Below, piece after piece: positions 25,635 to 34,805 of a DNA stretch of 64,000 nt (positions are counted from its first letter, which is position 1; every line of letters starts with the position of its first letter). The DNA comes from Pseudomonas caspiana. GTDB lineage: Bacteria > Pseudomonadota > Gammaproteobacteria > Pseudomonadales > Pseudomonadaceae. Under the pieces are notes generated by a model. It did not search any database. It saw only the letters and a list, made by a program, of their open reading frames with translations, and had not been told where the DNA came from. The translations under genes were made by a program, and so were the position numbers. The DNA lies in the NCBI RefSeq assembly GCF_002158995.1, contig NZ_LOHF01000018.1:1-64000 (forward strand), given 5' to 3'.

Positions 25635-28600
25635 ATGTCTCAAGATGCAACCTTGTCCACTCCTTCGACTGCCGAGGCGTCGAATACATTCTTGCCGAGC
25701 ATCAGCGCGGTCCGTGAGCACCGTGCCCGCCAGCATGCTGACCGGATTCTTGATCAATTTGCCGAGCGTTTTACCGAGAAAGATTTTTTTCCTGAAGGCG
25801 GCGACGGATTGTTGTTCGCCATGCTGACTCGTTTACCCCAGTGGCCCGCGGATACGCAGATCACAGTGCTTGATGACGAGGGGGAGGTCGCGGGATACCT
25901 GAAGGACAATGACCAGAGTATTGCCCTGTACGCCGTAGTGCTCGTCCAGCAGGATGATGGCACGTACTCTCTAAACCACAATGAGCCCGCCACGGGGCCG
26001 GAGTCATTGTTTCGGCTGATCCTTGGTCAGCTTCCTGCCTCGTCGGGTCTTGGCCTGGGGGGCAACTTCCATGGCAGCAACAGTATTTCCGGACGTATCG
26101 TAACGCTTCGCGAACAGCTCGCAGGAATGGCGCGATCTGAACGTGGATTGTTGTTCGACGCGTTGTTGGCCGATGCCCAGGCAAACAAAAGCGAATCGCC
26201 AACCGGTTTACCCAATCCTTTCTTGCCGCTATGGACCCTTGCGGAGGCCGACCGGTTGCCGTCGCTCGTGAAGCTCCACGAGTTAAATCCACAGCTGCCT
26301 AGTGAAAGGCTGGGGGACCTGTTGCAAGCTGTTCCGATGACCGAAAGTCAAGATTCCGAGTTGCTGCTAAGCGGCACAATACCCGCAGAACATGCGGCAG
26401 CTTTGACGACTTCGCGGGCAGAGTGGGTTCGCTATCGCGCCATAGACGGCATATTGAATACTCGGGTTTATGACCCTGAAACCGATGCCTTGGCGCGGCA
26501 ATTCGTCCAGCGGCTTTTAAAGGACACGCTTGACCGAGAATTGATGATTGTCGAGTCAGGCCAGAGCAGCTATTCACCTACGGAGCCCGACGACACTCGT
26601 ATTGTCCTCTGGCATGACCGTGATGGTATTTATAGGGCAGAAAATCCTGGCACAGGTGAGATCAACAGCTTCGGACAGACCACCGACAGTTTTTATCTGG
26701 CTTTGGGTTCGCTACTGCAGCCTCATGAGCTCAGCCTGTGTGGCATGCAGCATGAGCGGGACGTAGCGGGGCTGCGCTCGACGGTAGGTAATCTGGTCGT
26801 CAAAGAAAACGGCGGCTGGTTCGAACTGGAAACATCGGCCCAGACCGATAATGCGTTAGCACCTGACTGGTTCAAGCAAGCGTCTGCTGCAGACAAACTC
26901 GCCTGGGCGGATGCGGTTCAGACGTACACCCAGGCCATGCTTGAAGCGCAAGTTCCTGATTCACCCACGCTGGCCGTGTCTGAGGTCGCCAGAGAACTAC
27001 GCCAATTCGCCCGTAAGAAACTTCAGGATCACCTCAAATCCGGATTCGGCCTTGAACTGGACCCTGATCTGATCAGGGTTCACATCCCGGTTATACAGCC
27101 TTGGGGTACCGGCTCAAGCATTGGCCTGCCACATATTGGAGGTGACCACTCGGCCTCATTGCCGCGCACCGTCAGCCTTACCCAGCTAAGCCTGGAAAAC
27201 GTAGCATTCAGCGATGTTCTGTTCCTGTTGCGTGCTCAAGTGAGAGACGCAGTCGGCAGGCCGATCGATGGTTTTGGTGCGCTTGATGCTTACAGGCTCG
27301 TGCGTGAAGTGGATATTGGCGAGACCTACAAAGCTTTTTTGAGAGCGCGATTGCTCAACTCTCCTGAAGGGGAGTGGTACAAAGAGCGCTTTGCTCAAGT
27401 CATGCAGGCTCAGATGCAACTGGATGCGTTAGAGGCCAAGCTTGCCGGAGATTACCTTGAAAATGGTACCTCACCGCACGGCCAGGAAGATCGCGGCTAC
27501 AAGTGGGTCAAAGCCGTTCTGGATCATCCGGTCGATGATGGCGCTCGTCCTTTGGTGGAGGGCAGGCGAGTAAGGGTCGGTTCGCTACGCATTGCATCCG
27601 GTACCAAGCCGGATGACAGGGTGATCCTGAATGACTTTCTGGTTTTCGGACTGGCCTCTCCCTTGAGCGTTCCTTCCGCTGTGCTTTACACCGCTGGGGC
27701 TAAGGATGGGCGGTGTTTCGTTGAATTGAACAGCCTTGAGGATCTGCGTCCCAGATTGGGAGATAGCGAGTTTCAGGATTATTTGGTCCTTCAGGCTGAA
27801 CCCTCTCAGAGACCCAGAATCAGGTGGATGTTGGAGAACAAGTGGCAGGATTTGATAATTGATGTGGCACTGCACACCGAAAACTTTCTTGAGACAAACT
27901 ATAAGGCCCAAGCGGAGCGCGTAATTGCACTCGTTGATGAAAAGACCAAAAGTACTTGGGAAGTAAACTGGGAAAGTGCCTGGTCAATCGTCAGATCCGT
28001 CGGAGACTTTGCGCTAGGCTTCACACCGTTCAGGGTTGCGTTACCCGTAGCAGCCGTGCGCAGTTTGTATGCGATGTCCAAGGCGATAAAAAACGAGGAC
28101 GGTGGTGACCACAGTTCCGCTTTGTATTTTGTTGCAGCGGCCAGCTTCCTGACCGCAGCATTGCCGACGTCAAAACAAACCAACATCAAATCCCCCCCTC
28201 GCAAATACCCCACTGTCATTGAATTAAAAGGCAAGGCGGCTCTGGCCGTCAGCCCGGATGGCTTGAGACTGCGCACGGATGGAATTTTTAAAGAAATCTA
28301 CGAGCAAGCACAGCAAGGGTCAGCACCGCGTTTTTATATAAAACAGGATGGGAAAACCTTCCAGGTACGCTATGACCGTGACAGCGGGGTCTGGCGGCTG
28401 ATTGATCCTCGCCGCCCTGACGCTTATTACCAACTACCGATACGCTCTCAGGGCGGTAACTGGGTATACGCCAGGTCCGGGTTGATAGGCGGCATGCCCA
28501 AAGGCGCAAAAGGCGCCAACGGTGCCACGGCTACGGTGCCAGCCGCGAGCGAAGGACCCAAGCGCTATACGTTGGACCTGACCGGGTTTGAAGAAGCCAA

Positions 28601-28892
28601 GCCGTTTAAAAAGGCTGATCCGTTTATTAAGGAAAAACTTCTGAAGTCGGCAGAGAGCGTCACTGAAAAGTACGCCCAGGAAGGTGGCGGAAGATTTCAT
28701 GGCTACAAGGAGAAGGGTACTGGCAGGAGTATCTTTACCCTCGATCTGACAGGCATACCAGGCTCTACCGGCAGAGGCTCGTGGCGATTACAGCTTGTCG
28801 AGCGCTTGATAGTTGATGAAACGGGCAGCGTTGTTAAACAGCCGGGCCAGCCCGGTGTATTGGTGTTCGATAAGGTCTTGTCCCAGCACTAA
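25635..28892 (+). CDS. Dermonecrotic-toxin-like large protein (DUF6543-type)
   Basis: A 1085-residue protein with no housekeeping homologue that I recognise. The middle (about 540-850) resembles large Pseudomonas proteins annotated as dermonecrotic toxin domain/DUF6543: GRPIDGFGALDAYRLVRE, WYKERFAQVMQAQMQLDAL, VIALVDEKTKSTWEVNWE, then two hydrophobic stretches at about 790-815 and 825-845. Near 920 comes RLIDPRRPDAYYQLP, also seen in such proteins. The C-terminus holds two copies of a YTLDLTG/FTLDLTG motif about 60 residues apart. There is no signal peptide, so export would need another route. It is monocistronic, with a good ribosome-binding site and its own terminator, and has no evident immunity gene. 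The family call is from memory of sequence style. Confidence 0.55.
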   Translation: MSQDATLSTPSTAEASNTFLPSISAVREHRARQHADRILDQFAERFTEKDFFPEGGDGLLFAMLTRLPQWPADTQITVLDDEGEVAGYLKDNDQSIALYAVVLVQQDDGTYSLNHNEPATGPESLFRLILGQLPASSGLGLGGNFHGSNSISGRIVTLREQLAGMARSERGLLFDALLADAQANKSESPTGLPNPFLPLWTLAEADRLPSLVKLHELNPQLPSERLGDLLQAVPMTESQDSELLLSGTIPAEHAAALTTSRAEWVRYRAIDGILNTRVYDPETDALARQFVQRLLKDTLDRELMIVESGQSSYSPTEPDDTRIVLWHDRDGIYRAENPGTGEINSFGQTTDSFYLALGSLLQPHELSLCGMQHERDVAGLRSTVGNLVVKENGGWFELETSAQTDNALAPDWFKQASAADKLAWADAVQTYTQAMLEAQVPDSPTLAVSEVARELRQFARKKLQDHLKSGFGLELDPDLIRVHIPVIQPWGTGSSIGLPHIGGDHSASLPRTVSLTQLSLENVAFSDVLFLLRAQVRDAVGRPIDGFGALDAYRLVREVDIGETYKAFLRARLLNSPEGEWYKERFAQVMQAQMQLDALEAKLAGDYLENGTSPHGQEDRGYKWVKAVLDHPVDDGARPLVEGRRVRVGSLRIASGTKPDDRVILNDFLVFGLASPLSVPSAVLYTAGAKDGRCFVELNSLEDLRPRLGDSEFQDYLVLQAEPSQRPRIRWMLENKWQDLIIDVALHTENFLETNYKAQAERVIALVDEKTKSTWEVNWESAWSIVRSVGDFALGFTPFRVALPVAAVRSLYAMSKAIKNEDGGDHSSALYFVAAASFLTAALPTSKQTNIKSPPRKYPTVIELKGKAALAVSPDGLRLRTDGIFKEIYEQAQQGSAPRFYIKQDGKTFQVRYDRDSGVWRLIDPRRPDAYYQLPIRSQGGNWVYARSGLIGGMPKGAKGANGATATVPAASEGPKRYTLDLTGFEEAKPFKKADPFIKEKLLKSAESVTEKYAQEGGGRFHGYKEKGTGRSIFTLDLTGIPGSTGRGSWRLQLVERLIVDETGSVVKQPGQPGVLVFDKVLSQH

Positions 28893-28986
28893 TGCAGACA
28901 TTGTTTCATCTGGCATCGTAGCGGGAATGAGTGGCCGAGCTTCATTTGGCTCACTCAGCCCGCCGCGACAAATCGACCCGATAGAT

Positions 28987-29014
28987 AAAAGGCACGGCTC
29001 TGTCCGTGCCTTTT
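28987..29014 (+). terminator. Intrinsic terminator between toxin-like gene and hemE
   Basis: Perfect 11-base stem AAAAGGCACGG (28987-28997) and its complement (29004-29014), with a 6-base loop and ending in four T. It insulates hemE from the toxin-like gene upstream. Confidence 0.8.
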
Positions 29015-29061
29015 ACGTCCGCGTCTGAGAAAATGCCCGCACTTTTTTTGCGGATGCCGAC

Positions 29062-30126
29062 ATGACTGCCTTGAAGAACGACCGTTTCCTCCGTGCCCTG
29101 CTCAAGCAACCCGTGGACGTTACCCCTGTCTGGATGATGCGCCAGGCCGGCCGTTACCTGCCGGAATACCGCGCCAGCCGCGCCAAAGCCGGAGACTTCA
29201 TGAGCCTGTGCATGAACCCGGAGTTCGCCTGCGAGGTCACGTTGCAACCGCTGGAGCGTTATCCGCTGGACGCTGCAATCCTGTTCTCCGACATCCTGAC
29301 TATTCCGGATGCCATGGGGTTGGGCCTGTACTTTGAAACCGGCGAAGGTCCGCGCTTCAAGAAAACCGTCAACACGATGGCCGATATCGAGGCCTTGCCG
29401 ATCCCCGATCCGCAAAAAGACCTCGGCTATGTGATGGACGCCGTCAGCACTATTCGTCGCGAATTGAATGGCCGTGTACCGCTGATCGGCTTCTCCGGCA
29501 GCCCATGGACCCTCGCCACCTATATGGTTGAAGGCGGTTCTTCGAAGGATCATCGCAAGTCCAAAGCCATGCTCTACGAAAACCCGCAAGCCATGCACCT
29601 GCTGCTGGACAAGCTGGCGGACTCAGTCATTGCTTACCTCAATGGCCAGATTCTGGCGGGTGCGCAGGCGGTGCAGGTGTTCGACAGCTGGGGCGGTAGC
29701 CTCTCTGATGCCGCCTATCAGGAGTTTTCGCTGGCCTACATGCGCAAGATCGTCAACGGCCTGATTCGCGAGCATGATGGCCGCAAAGTTCCAGTCATCC
29801 TGTTCACCAAAGGCGGTGGTCTGTGGCTGGAGAGCATGGCTGATACTGGCGCCGACGCACTGGGCCTGGACTGGACCACCAACATCGGCGACGCCCGTCG
29901 TCGCGTCGGTGACAAAGTCGCGCTGCAAGGCAACATGGACCCGTCAGTCCTGTACGCCAGCCCGCAAGCGATCCGCGCCGAAGTCTCGCGCATTCTCGCC
30001 AGCTATGGCAGCGGCAATGGCCACGTCTTCAACCTCGGCCACGGCATCACCCCTGAAGTTGACCCGGCACATGCCGGTGCTTTCATCGAAGCGGTGCATG
30101 AGTTGTCGGCGCAGTATCACGGTTAA
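29062..30126 (+). CDS. hemE: Uroporphyrinogen decarboxylase
   Basis: Decarboxylates the four acetate side chains of uroporphyrinogen III to give coproporphyrinogen III in haem synthesis; cytosolic. It has 354 residues. Seen: the N-terminal active-site signature PVWMMRQAGRYLPEYR, the Asp-containing AAILFSDILTIPDAMG, GFSGSPWTLATYMVEGG, and HGITPEVDPAHAGAF near the end. It is a single gene flanked by a terminator upstream and a palindromic repeat downstream. Confidence 0.97.
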   Translation: MTALKNDRFLRALLKQPVDVTPVWMMRQAGRYLPEYRASRAKAGDFMSLCMNPEFACEVTLQPLERYPLDAAILFSDILTIPDAMGLGLYFETGEGPRFKKTVNTMADIEALPIPDPQKDLGYVMDAVSTIRRELNGRVPLIGFSGSPWTLATYMVEGGSSKDHRKSKAMLYENPQAMHLLLDKLADSVIAYLNGQILAGAQAVQVFDSWGGSLSDAAYQEFSLAYMRKIVNGLIREHDGRKVPVILFTKGGGLWLESMADTGADALGLDWTTNIGDARRRVGDKVALQGNMDPSVLYASPQAIRAEVSRILASYGSGNGHVFNLGHGITPEVDPAHAGAFIEAVHELSAQYHG

Positions 30127-30134
30127 TGCAATGA

Positions 30135-30212
30135 CCCTGTAGGAGCTGCCGAAGGCTACGAAGGTGTATTCCTGACACACCGCTTTCGCAGCCTTCGGCA
30201 GCTCCTACAGGG
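30135..30212. repeat. Palindromic intergenic repeat (family B)
   Basis: Arms of about 27 bases (30135-30161 and 30186-30212) with one mismatch, the left arm beginning CCCTGTAGGAGCTGCCGAAG. It lies between the convergent hemE and MFS genes, where it may act as a bidirectional stop. Confidence 0.85.
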
Positions 30213-30217
30213 AGCGC

Positions 30218-31492
30218 TTATATTTGTGTCTTCACCTGCAACGGCGGCAGCTTCGCCAACTTCAGCGCCACCCCCAGTGCAATCAACAGCAGCACACCAA
30301 TAAACAACCCGATGCCGTTCCACCCGCCGTAATGCCAGCACACTCCGCCCGCCGTCCCGGCCACGCTTGAACCTGCGTAATAACTGAATAGATACAGCGA
30401 CGATGCCTGGCCTTTGGCCTTGAGTGCACGGCGGCCGATCCAGCTGCTCGCCACAGAGTGCGCACCGAAAAAGCCGAAGGTGAACATCACCACGCCAATG
30501 ACCACCAGCGCTAATGGCTCAAACATCGTCAGGGCCATGCCTGCCAACATCAACACGATGACAGCCCAGAGCACCTGGCGACGTCCGAGTTTGTCCGCCA
30601 GCGAACCAATCTTCGCCGAGCTATAGATGCCTGACAGGTAAACCACCGAGAACAATCCCACGACCGCCTGGCTCAAGTGATAAGGCTCAGCCAGCAAACG
30701 ATAGCCAATGTAGTTGAACAGGGTCACGAAGCTGCCCATCAACAGGAACGCTTCAAGGAACAGCAATGGCAGGCCAGCATCACGAAATTGCATGACGAAG
30801 CCATCAATCAGGCTGCGCGGTTGCAGCGAGCGTGCTCGAAAGTTGCGCGACTCCGGGAGGATTTTCCAGAACACCGCAGCGGCTATCAGGGCCAAAACAC
30901 CCACCACCATCAACGCCACGTGCCAACTGACGTAGTCGATCAATACGCCAGTAATGACCCGGCCGCTCATGCCGCCAATCGCGTTGCCGCCGATATACAG
31001 ACCCATGGCCAGACCAATGTGGTTGGGGTGGATCTCCTCGCTGAGGTAGGTCATCGCCACTGCCGCCAGCCCGCTGAGCGACAGTCCCACCAATGCTCGA
31101 GTAATCAACACACCTTCCCAGCTCGGCATCAATGCACTGGCGAGGGTGAAGATCGCTGCGCAAAACAGCGCCAGAACCATCACCGGCTTGCGCCCGAGGC
31201 GGTCGGAGATCGGTCCGGTGATCAATAAACCGATTGCCAGCATGCCGGTCGATACCGAAAGAATCAGGCTGCTCTGCGCCGCATTGATCGAAAACTCCTG
31301 AGACAGCACCGGCATCATCGGTTGCACGCAGTACAACAGTGCAAACGTCGCGAAGCCGCCCGCGAACAGCGCCAGCACCGTGCGCATGAACAGTGGCGTG
31401 TCTTTCTCGATGTAAACGTCACCCAAAGGGATGGCCGCTTCAATCGTTGTCGATTGGGTTTGCGGAGCAGAAGGGCTGACGGCAGTGTTCAC
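30218..31492 (-). CDS. MFS transporter, YnfM-like
   Basis: Predicted 12-helix inner-membrane exporter of the major facilitator superfamily. I start it at the GTG at 31492, which has GAGG at good spacing, giving 424 residues. The frame continues to ATG 31552 and TTG 31561, but those extensions lie in AT-rich promoter DNA. Seen: first helix from TVLALFAGGFATFALLYCVQ, the MFS motif between helices 2 and 3 GPISDRLGRKPVM, and twelve hydrophobic segments in all. It is divergent from a LysR regulator, as in the E. coli ynfL/ynfM pair. The substrate is unknown. Confidence 0.85.
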   Translation of the reverse strand: MNTAVSPSAPQTQSTTIEAAIPLGDVYIEKDTPLFMRTVLALFAGGFATFALLYCVQPMMPVLSQEFSINAAQSSLILSVSTGMLAIGLLITGPISDRLGRKPVMVLALFCAAIFTLASALMPSWEGVLITRALVGLSLSGLAAVAMTYLSEEIHPNHIGLAMGLYIGGNAIGGMSGRVITGVLIDYVSWHVALMVVGVLALIAAAVFWKILPESRNFRARSLQPRSLIDGFVMQFRDAGLPLLFLEAFLLMGSFVTLFNYIGYRLLAEPYHLSQAVVGLFSVVYLSGIYSSAKIGSLADKLGRRQVLWAVIVLMLAGMALTMFEPLALVVIGVVMFTFGFFGAHSVASSWIGRRALKAKGQASSLYLFSYYAGSSVAGTAGGVCWHYGGWNGIGLFIGVLLLIALGVALKLAKLPPLQVKTQI

Positions 31493-31553
31493 GGTGGGCC
31501 TCAAAGAGCGTCTGGCGGGCAATGAGAAAAAAGAATATAGCTCGCTAATCATT

Positions 31554-31606
31554 CTTTCCAATATATTGTTCGACCTGTTTGATAGGTAAAACGACTTATT
31601 GGAAAG
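31554..31606. promoter_or_regulatory. Nested inverted repeats between MFS and LysR genes
   Basis: CTTTCCAATA (31554-31563) and TATTGGAAAG (31597-31606) are perfect inverted copies. Within them, ACCT (31573-31576) and AGGT (31584-31587) form a second dyad in an AT-rich stretch. The outer right arm overlaps the LysR gene's start region. This layout fits the operator of a LysR regulator controlling itself and the divergent transporter. Confidence 0.5.
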
Positions 31607-31609
31607 GCC

Positions 31610-32506
31610 ATGGAATTACGTCATCTTCGCTACTTCATAGCGGTCGCTGAAGAGTTGCACTTCGGTCGGGCTGCGCAAGTTCTGGGCATTTCCCAGCCAC
31701 CGCTGAGCCAGCAGATTCAGGCGCTGGAGCAGGAACTGGGGGCGCGTCTGTTTGATCGCACCAATCGGCGTGTGGAATTAAGCGAGGCGGGCCGGTTGTT
31801 TCTCGACGAAGCCCGTTTGGTGCTGGCGCAAGTCGACAAGGCTGCAGATGTCGCTCGTCGTGCGCAGTTGGGGGAACTGGGGGAGTTGAAGATCGGCTTC
31901 ACCACGTCGGCGCCGTTCACCTCGAGTATTCCACAAGCGATCCTCGCTTTTCGCCAGACCTTTCCCGCGGTGCACCTGTCGTTGCAGGAAATGAACAGTA
32001 AAGAGGTTGCGGCCGGCCTTGAGGATGAGTCCATTCAGGTCGGCATCATGCGGCCACTGGCGTTGCCGGATTCCCTGGTGGTACATGAGCTGTTGCGCGA
32101 GTCGCTGGTGGCGATCATCAATGCGGATCACCCGCTGGCACAGGGCAGCGATCAAGGCATCCATTTGTCAGAACTGGCCAGTGAACCCTTCGTGTTTTTC
32201 CCACGCACTTACGGCAGCGGTTTGTATGCGCAGCTTGTCGATCTGGCGCGAGCGGCCGGGTTCAGCCCCTTGATCACTCAAGAAGCGGGAGAGGTCATGA
32301 CCATCATTGGCCTGGTTGCTGCGGGGCTTGGCGTGACCGTGTTGCCTGCGTCCTACCGACGTATGCGAATCGAAGGTGTGGTCTATCGCACGTTACTTGA
32401 TCCGGAGGCCACCAGCGCCGTCTGGCTGGTGCAGCGCAAGGATCAGCAATCACCGATGGCGAGGGCTTTTGTAGAGCTGGTGACGCGCCGGACAGAGGAC
32501 AAGTAG
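31610..32506 (+). CDS. LysR-family transcriptional regulator
   Basis: DNA-binding regulator of 298 residues. Seen: an N-terminal winged helix-turn-helix (MELRHLRYFIAVAEELHFGR, then AAQVLGISQPPLSQQIQALE) at about 1-60, a linker helix, and a two-lobed effector-binding domain from about 90 (LGELKIGFTTSAPFTS). It is divergent from the MFS gene, so it probably controls that transporter in response to an unknown small molecule. The effector cannot be predicted. Confidence 0.93.
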   Translation: MELRHLRYFIAVAEELHFGRAAQVLGISQPPLSQQIQALEQELGARLFDRTNRRVELSEAGRLFLDEARLVLAQVDKAADVARRAQLGELGELKIGFTTSAPFTSSIPQAILAFRQTFPAVHLSLQEMNSKEVAAGLEDESIQVGIMRPLALPDSLVVHELLRESLVAIINADHPLAQGSDQGIHLSELASEPFVFFPRTYGSGLYAQLVDLARAAGFSPLITQEAGEVMTIIGLVAAGLGVTVLPASYRRMRIEGVVYRTLLDPEATSAVWLVQRKDQQSPMARAFVELVTRRTEDK

Positions 32507-32587
32507 CCAATTAATCGTGGCCTTGAGGTCAAGTTCTGCTGCCCGAAGTCGAGACAATTTAAAGACCTTTCCAGTTTTCGGTGACCT

Positions 32588-34210
32588 ATGGCGCTTCGGC
32601 AGATACGTATTTCAACACGTGCATTTCTGAGTTTTGGCGTCATCAGTGTGTTGATGCTTGGCTTCGGGATCTTCTCCATGCACCAGATCACGCAGATGCG
32701 CGAGGCGGTTGTGCACACCGAGCAGGTGTCGCACGCCGGGACCCGATGGCTGGGCAGTATTCGTGATAACTCACTGGGCATTCGGGTTCTCACATTCCGG
32801 CTGATGATCAACCGTGATCCCGCTGTCCTGGGGCCTTCCACCCAGCGTCTGGTGTTTCTGCGTGGCGAATTGAGCAAGGCACTTGAGGGGTATACCCCGA
32901 TCGTGCCCGAAGTCGCTCGTGCATCGTTTACCAGGATGCAAAGCGTCGTGGCCCAGTATCAACAGGCGCTGGATAGTTATCAGAAGCTTTCCGAGAAGGG
33001 CGACATCCCGGGGATGACAGCGCTGCTCAATGGCACCATCCAGGATCTGTCCAATCAGACGGGTGACTTGTTCAACGAGCTGGTCAAGATCAACCTCGAA
33101 CAAGGCAGCCTTTACACCCAGCAGGCCGAGCAACGCTACGACACGGCCATGCAGACCACCGTGGCCGTGCTGGTGCTGGTATTTGTGTTGACCGTCGCGC
33201 TGGCCTGGCTGCTGACGCGCAGCATTGTGCAACCACTCAATGGCGCCATCGGTGCCGCCCGGCGTATTGCCCGTGGTGACCTGACCGGGACTATCGAGGT
33301 TGATGGCAAGGACGAGGCGGCCGATCTGCAGAAATCGCTGGGTGATATGCAGCAAGCCTTGATGGATACCTTGCGTCTGATCGGCAACTCCTCCGATCAA
33401 CTGGCCACCGCCGCCGAAGAGATGACTGCAATTACTACTCAGACCTCGGGTGATCTGCACAACCAGAACGACGAAATCCAGCAGGCTGCTACAGCGGTCA
33501 ACGAAATGACGGTGGCTGTTGAGGAAGTAGCTCGCAACGCGGTCTCCACGGCAGATGCTTCCAGCGCCTCAACGAGCACCGCACAAATGGGGCGCCAACG
33601 AGTCGACGGGACTATTCAAGCCATCGAGCGTATGGGGCAGCGTGTAGAGGACGCGTCTTCACAGGTTCGTGAGCTGGCTGAGCATTCCCAGGACATCGGC
33701 AAGATTCTGGATGTGATTCGGGGCGTGGCCGAGCAAACCAATCTGCTGGCGCTTAACGCGGCGATTGAAGCTGCTCGCGCGGGAGAAGCAGGACGAGGTT
33801 TCGCTGTCGTTGCCGACGAAGTCCGCGCATTGGCGGGGCGTACTCAGACTTCGACTCAGGAAATCGAGCAGATGGTCGCCGCTATTCGGGCTGGTACAGC
33901 GAAGGTCGTTGATACCATGCAGGCCACCAATGAGCAGGCGCTCACGACCCTGGACATGGCCAAAACTGCCGGTGGTGCGCTGGACGAAATTGCCCAGGCT
34001 ATCTCGCTGATCCACGAACGGAATCTGGTGATCGCCAGTGCCTCAGAGGAGCAGGCGCAGGTGGCGCGGGAAATCGACCGCAATCTGGTCAACATCCGTG
34101 ATCTGTCGATCCAGACCTCGGAGGGGGCCGGGCAGATAGATTCGGCCAGCCAGTCTCTGTCGGGACTGTCCCACGATCTGAAAACCATGGTTGGGCGTTT
34201 TCAGTTGTAG
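32588..34210 (+). CDS. Methyl-accepting chemotaxis protein
   Basis: Inner-membrane chemoreceptor of 540 residues. Seen: a first membrane helix at about 10-32, a periplasmic four-helix-bundle sensor of about 155 residues, a second membrane helix at about 190-210 (VAVLVLVFVLTVALAWLL), a HAMP domain starting RSIVQPLNGAIGAARRIA, and a cytoplasmic signalling coiled coil with the conserved tip EQTNLLALNAAIEAARAGE and FAVVADEVRALAGRT. No CheB/CheR-binding pentapeptide is seen at the C-terminus. The ligand is unknown. It stands alone, followed by a repeat. Confidence 0.95.
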   Translation: MALRQIRISTRAFLSFGVISVLMLGFGIFSMHQITQMREAVVHTEQVSHAGTRWLGSIRDNSLGIRVLTFRLMINRDPAVLGPSTQRLVFLRGELSKALEGYTPIVPEVARASFTRMQSVVAQYQQALDSYQKLSEKGDIPGMTALLNGTIQDLSNQTGDLFNELVKINLEQGSLYTQQAEQRYDTAMQTTVAVLVLVFVLTVALAWLLTRSIVQPLNGAIGAARRIARGDLTGTIEVDGKDEAADLQKSLGDMQQALMDTLRLIGNSSDQLATAAEEMTAITTQTSGDLHNQNDEIQQAATAVNEMTVAVEEVARNAVSTADASSASTSTAQMGRQRVDGTIQAIERMGQRVEDASSQVRELAEHSQDIGKILDVIRGVAEQTNLLALNAAIEAARAGEAGRGFAVVADEVRALAGRTQTSTQEIEQMVAAIRAGTAKVVDTMQATNEQALTTLDMAKTAGGALDEIAQAISLIHERNLVIASASEEQAQVAREIDRNLVNIRDLSIQTSEGAGQIDSASQSLSGLSHDLKTMVGRFQL

Positions 34211-34231
34211 TCTGATCGGATACCGATTCCC

Positions 34232-34310
34232 GGTAGGAGCGAACTTGTTCGCGAGCCGCTTTACGCGGTGTATCAGGCAAACTGCCTCGCCAACAAGTTG
34301 GCTCCTACCA
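34232..34310. repeat. Imperfect palindromic repeat (family C variant)
   Basis: The left arm GGTAGGAGCGAACTTGTTCG (34232-34251) is complemented imperfectly by the right arm ending GGCTCCTACCA at 34310. It lies between the convergent chemoreceptor and small exported-protein genes. Confidence 0.7.
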
Positions 34311-34327
34311 CTATCTGCAACGTGGGA

Positions 34328-34774
34328 TCAGTCCACCTTGCTCAGATCACCCTTCAACGCAACGCCAGCGATGATTGCACCGGCATGGCATTCGTAGTTC
34401 ACCGGGTCTTTGCGTTCGATACTTTTGTAGTAGCTGGTGATGTTGGTCACGGCGTTGGCGTTGGCGTTTTTCGCTGCGCCGTACATCTGCAGGATGGCCG
34501 ATTGCAGGACCCACTCACACGCTTCAGTATCGGTCTTGTTGAATGCGTTGGTTTTTTTGTTGGTCACAGCGCCAGGGCTGACCACGGTAACCTTACCTTT
34601 TGGCGGTACGCCTGCCAGGTAGAACTTTACGCTGCCATCGATTTTGCCAGCAGCGGTCATGTCATTGATGACTTTCTGAAACGGCAGGAACAACGCTGTG
34701 TCGCGGGCCTGGCTGACAGCAGGCAGGACGGACAACGCAATGGCAGCAGCGGCGATCCAGGATTTCATTTGCAT
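34328..34774 (-). CDS. Small exported protein of unknown function
   Basis: A 148-residue protein with a clear signal peptide (MQMKSWIAAAAIALSVLPAV, cut after SQA). The mature part has two Cys (EACEWVLQSA and YECHAGAIIA), a helix rich in Ala/Asn (KNANANAVTNITSYY) and no membrane segment. The spacing and Ala-Asn-Ala core recall RcsF/YbjQ-like small domains. I recall homologues in databases under the label 'excinuclease ATPase subunit', which cannot be right for so short a periplasmic protein. A GGAGA ribosome-binding site supports the start. It lies 31 bases after the polyene cluster on the same strand, so it may be cotranscribed. Confidence 0.6.
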   Translation of the reverse strand: MQMKSWIAAAAIALSVLPAVSQARDTALFLPFQKVINDMTAAGKIDGSVKFYLAGVPPKGKVTVVSPGAVTNKKTNAFNKTDTEACEWVLQSAILQMYGAAKNANANAVTNITSYYKSIERKDPVNYECHAGAIIAGVALKGDLSKVD

Positions 34775-34805
34775 AACGATCTCTCCTTGAGACTAGGTAA
34801 AAGGG

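Noticed and set aside
31493..31561. ATG/TTG starts giving a longer MFS transporter
   Set aside because: They fall in AT-rich promoter DNA within the dyad region, and the ribosome-binding site spacing is poor compared with the GTG at 31492.
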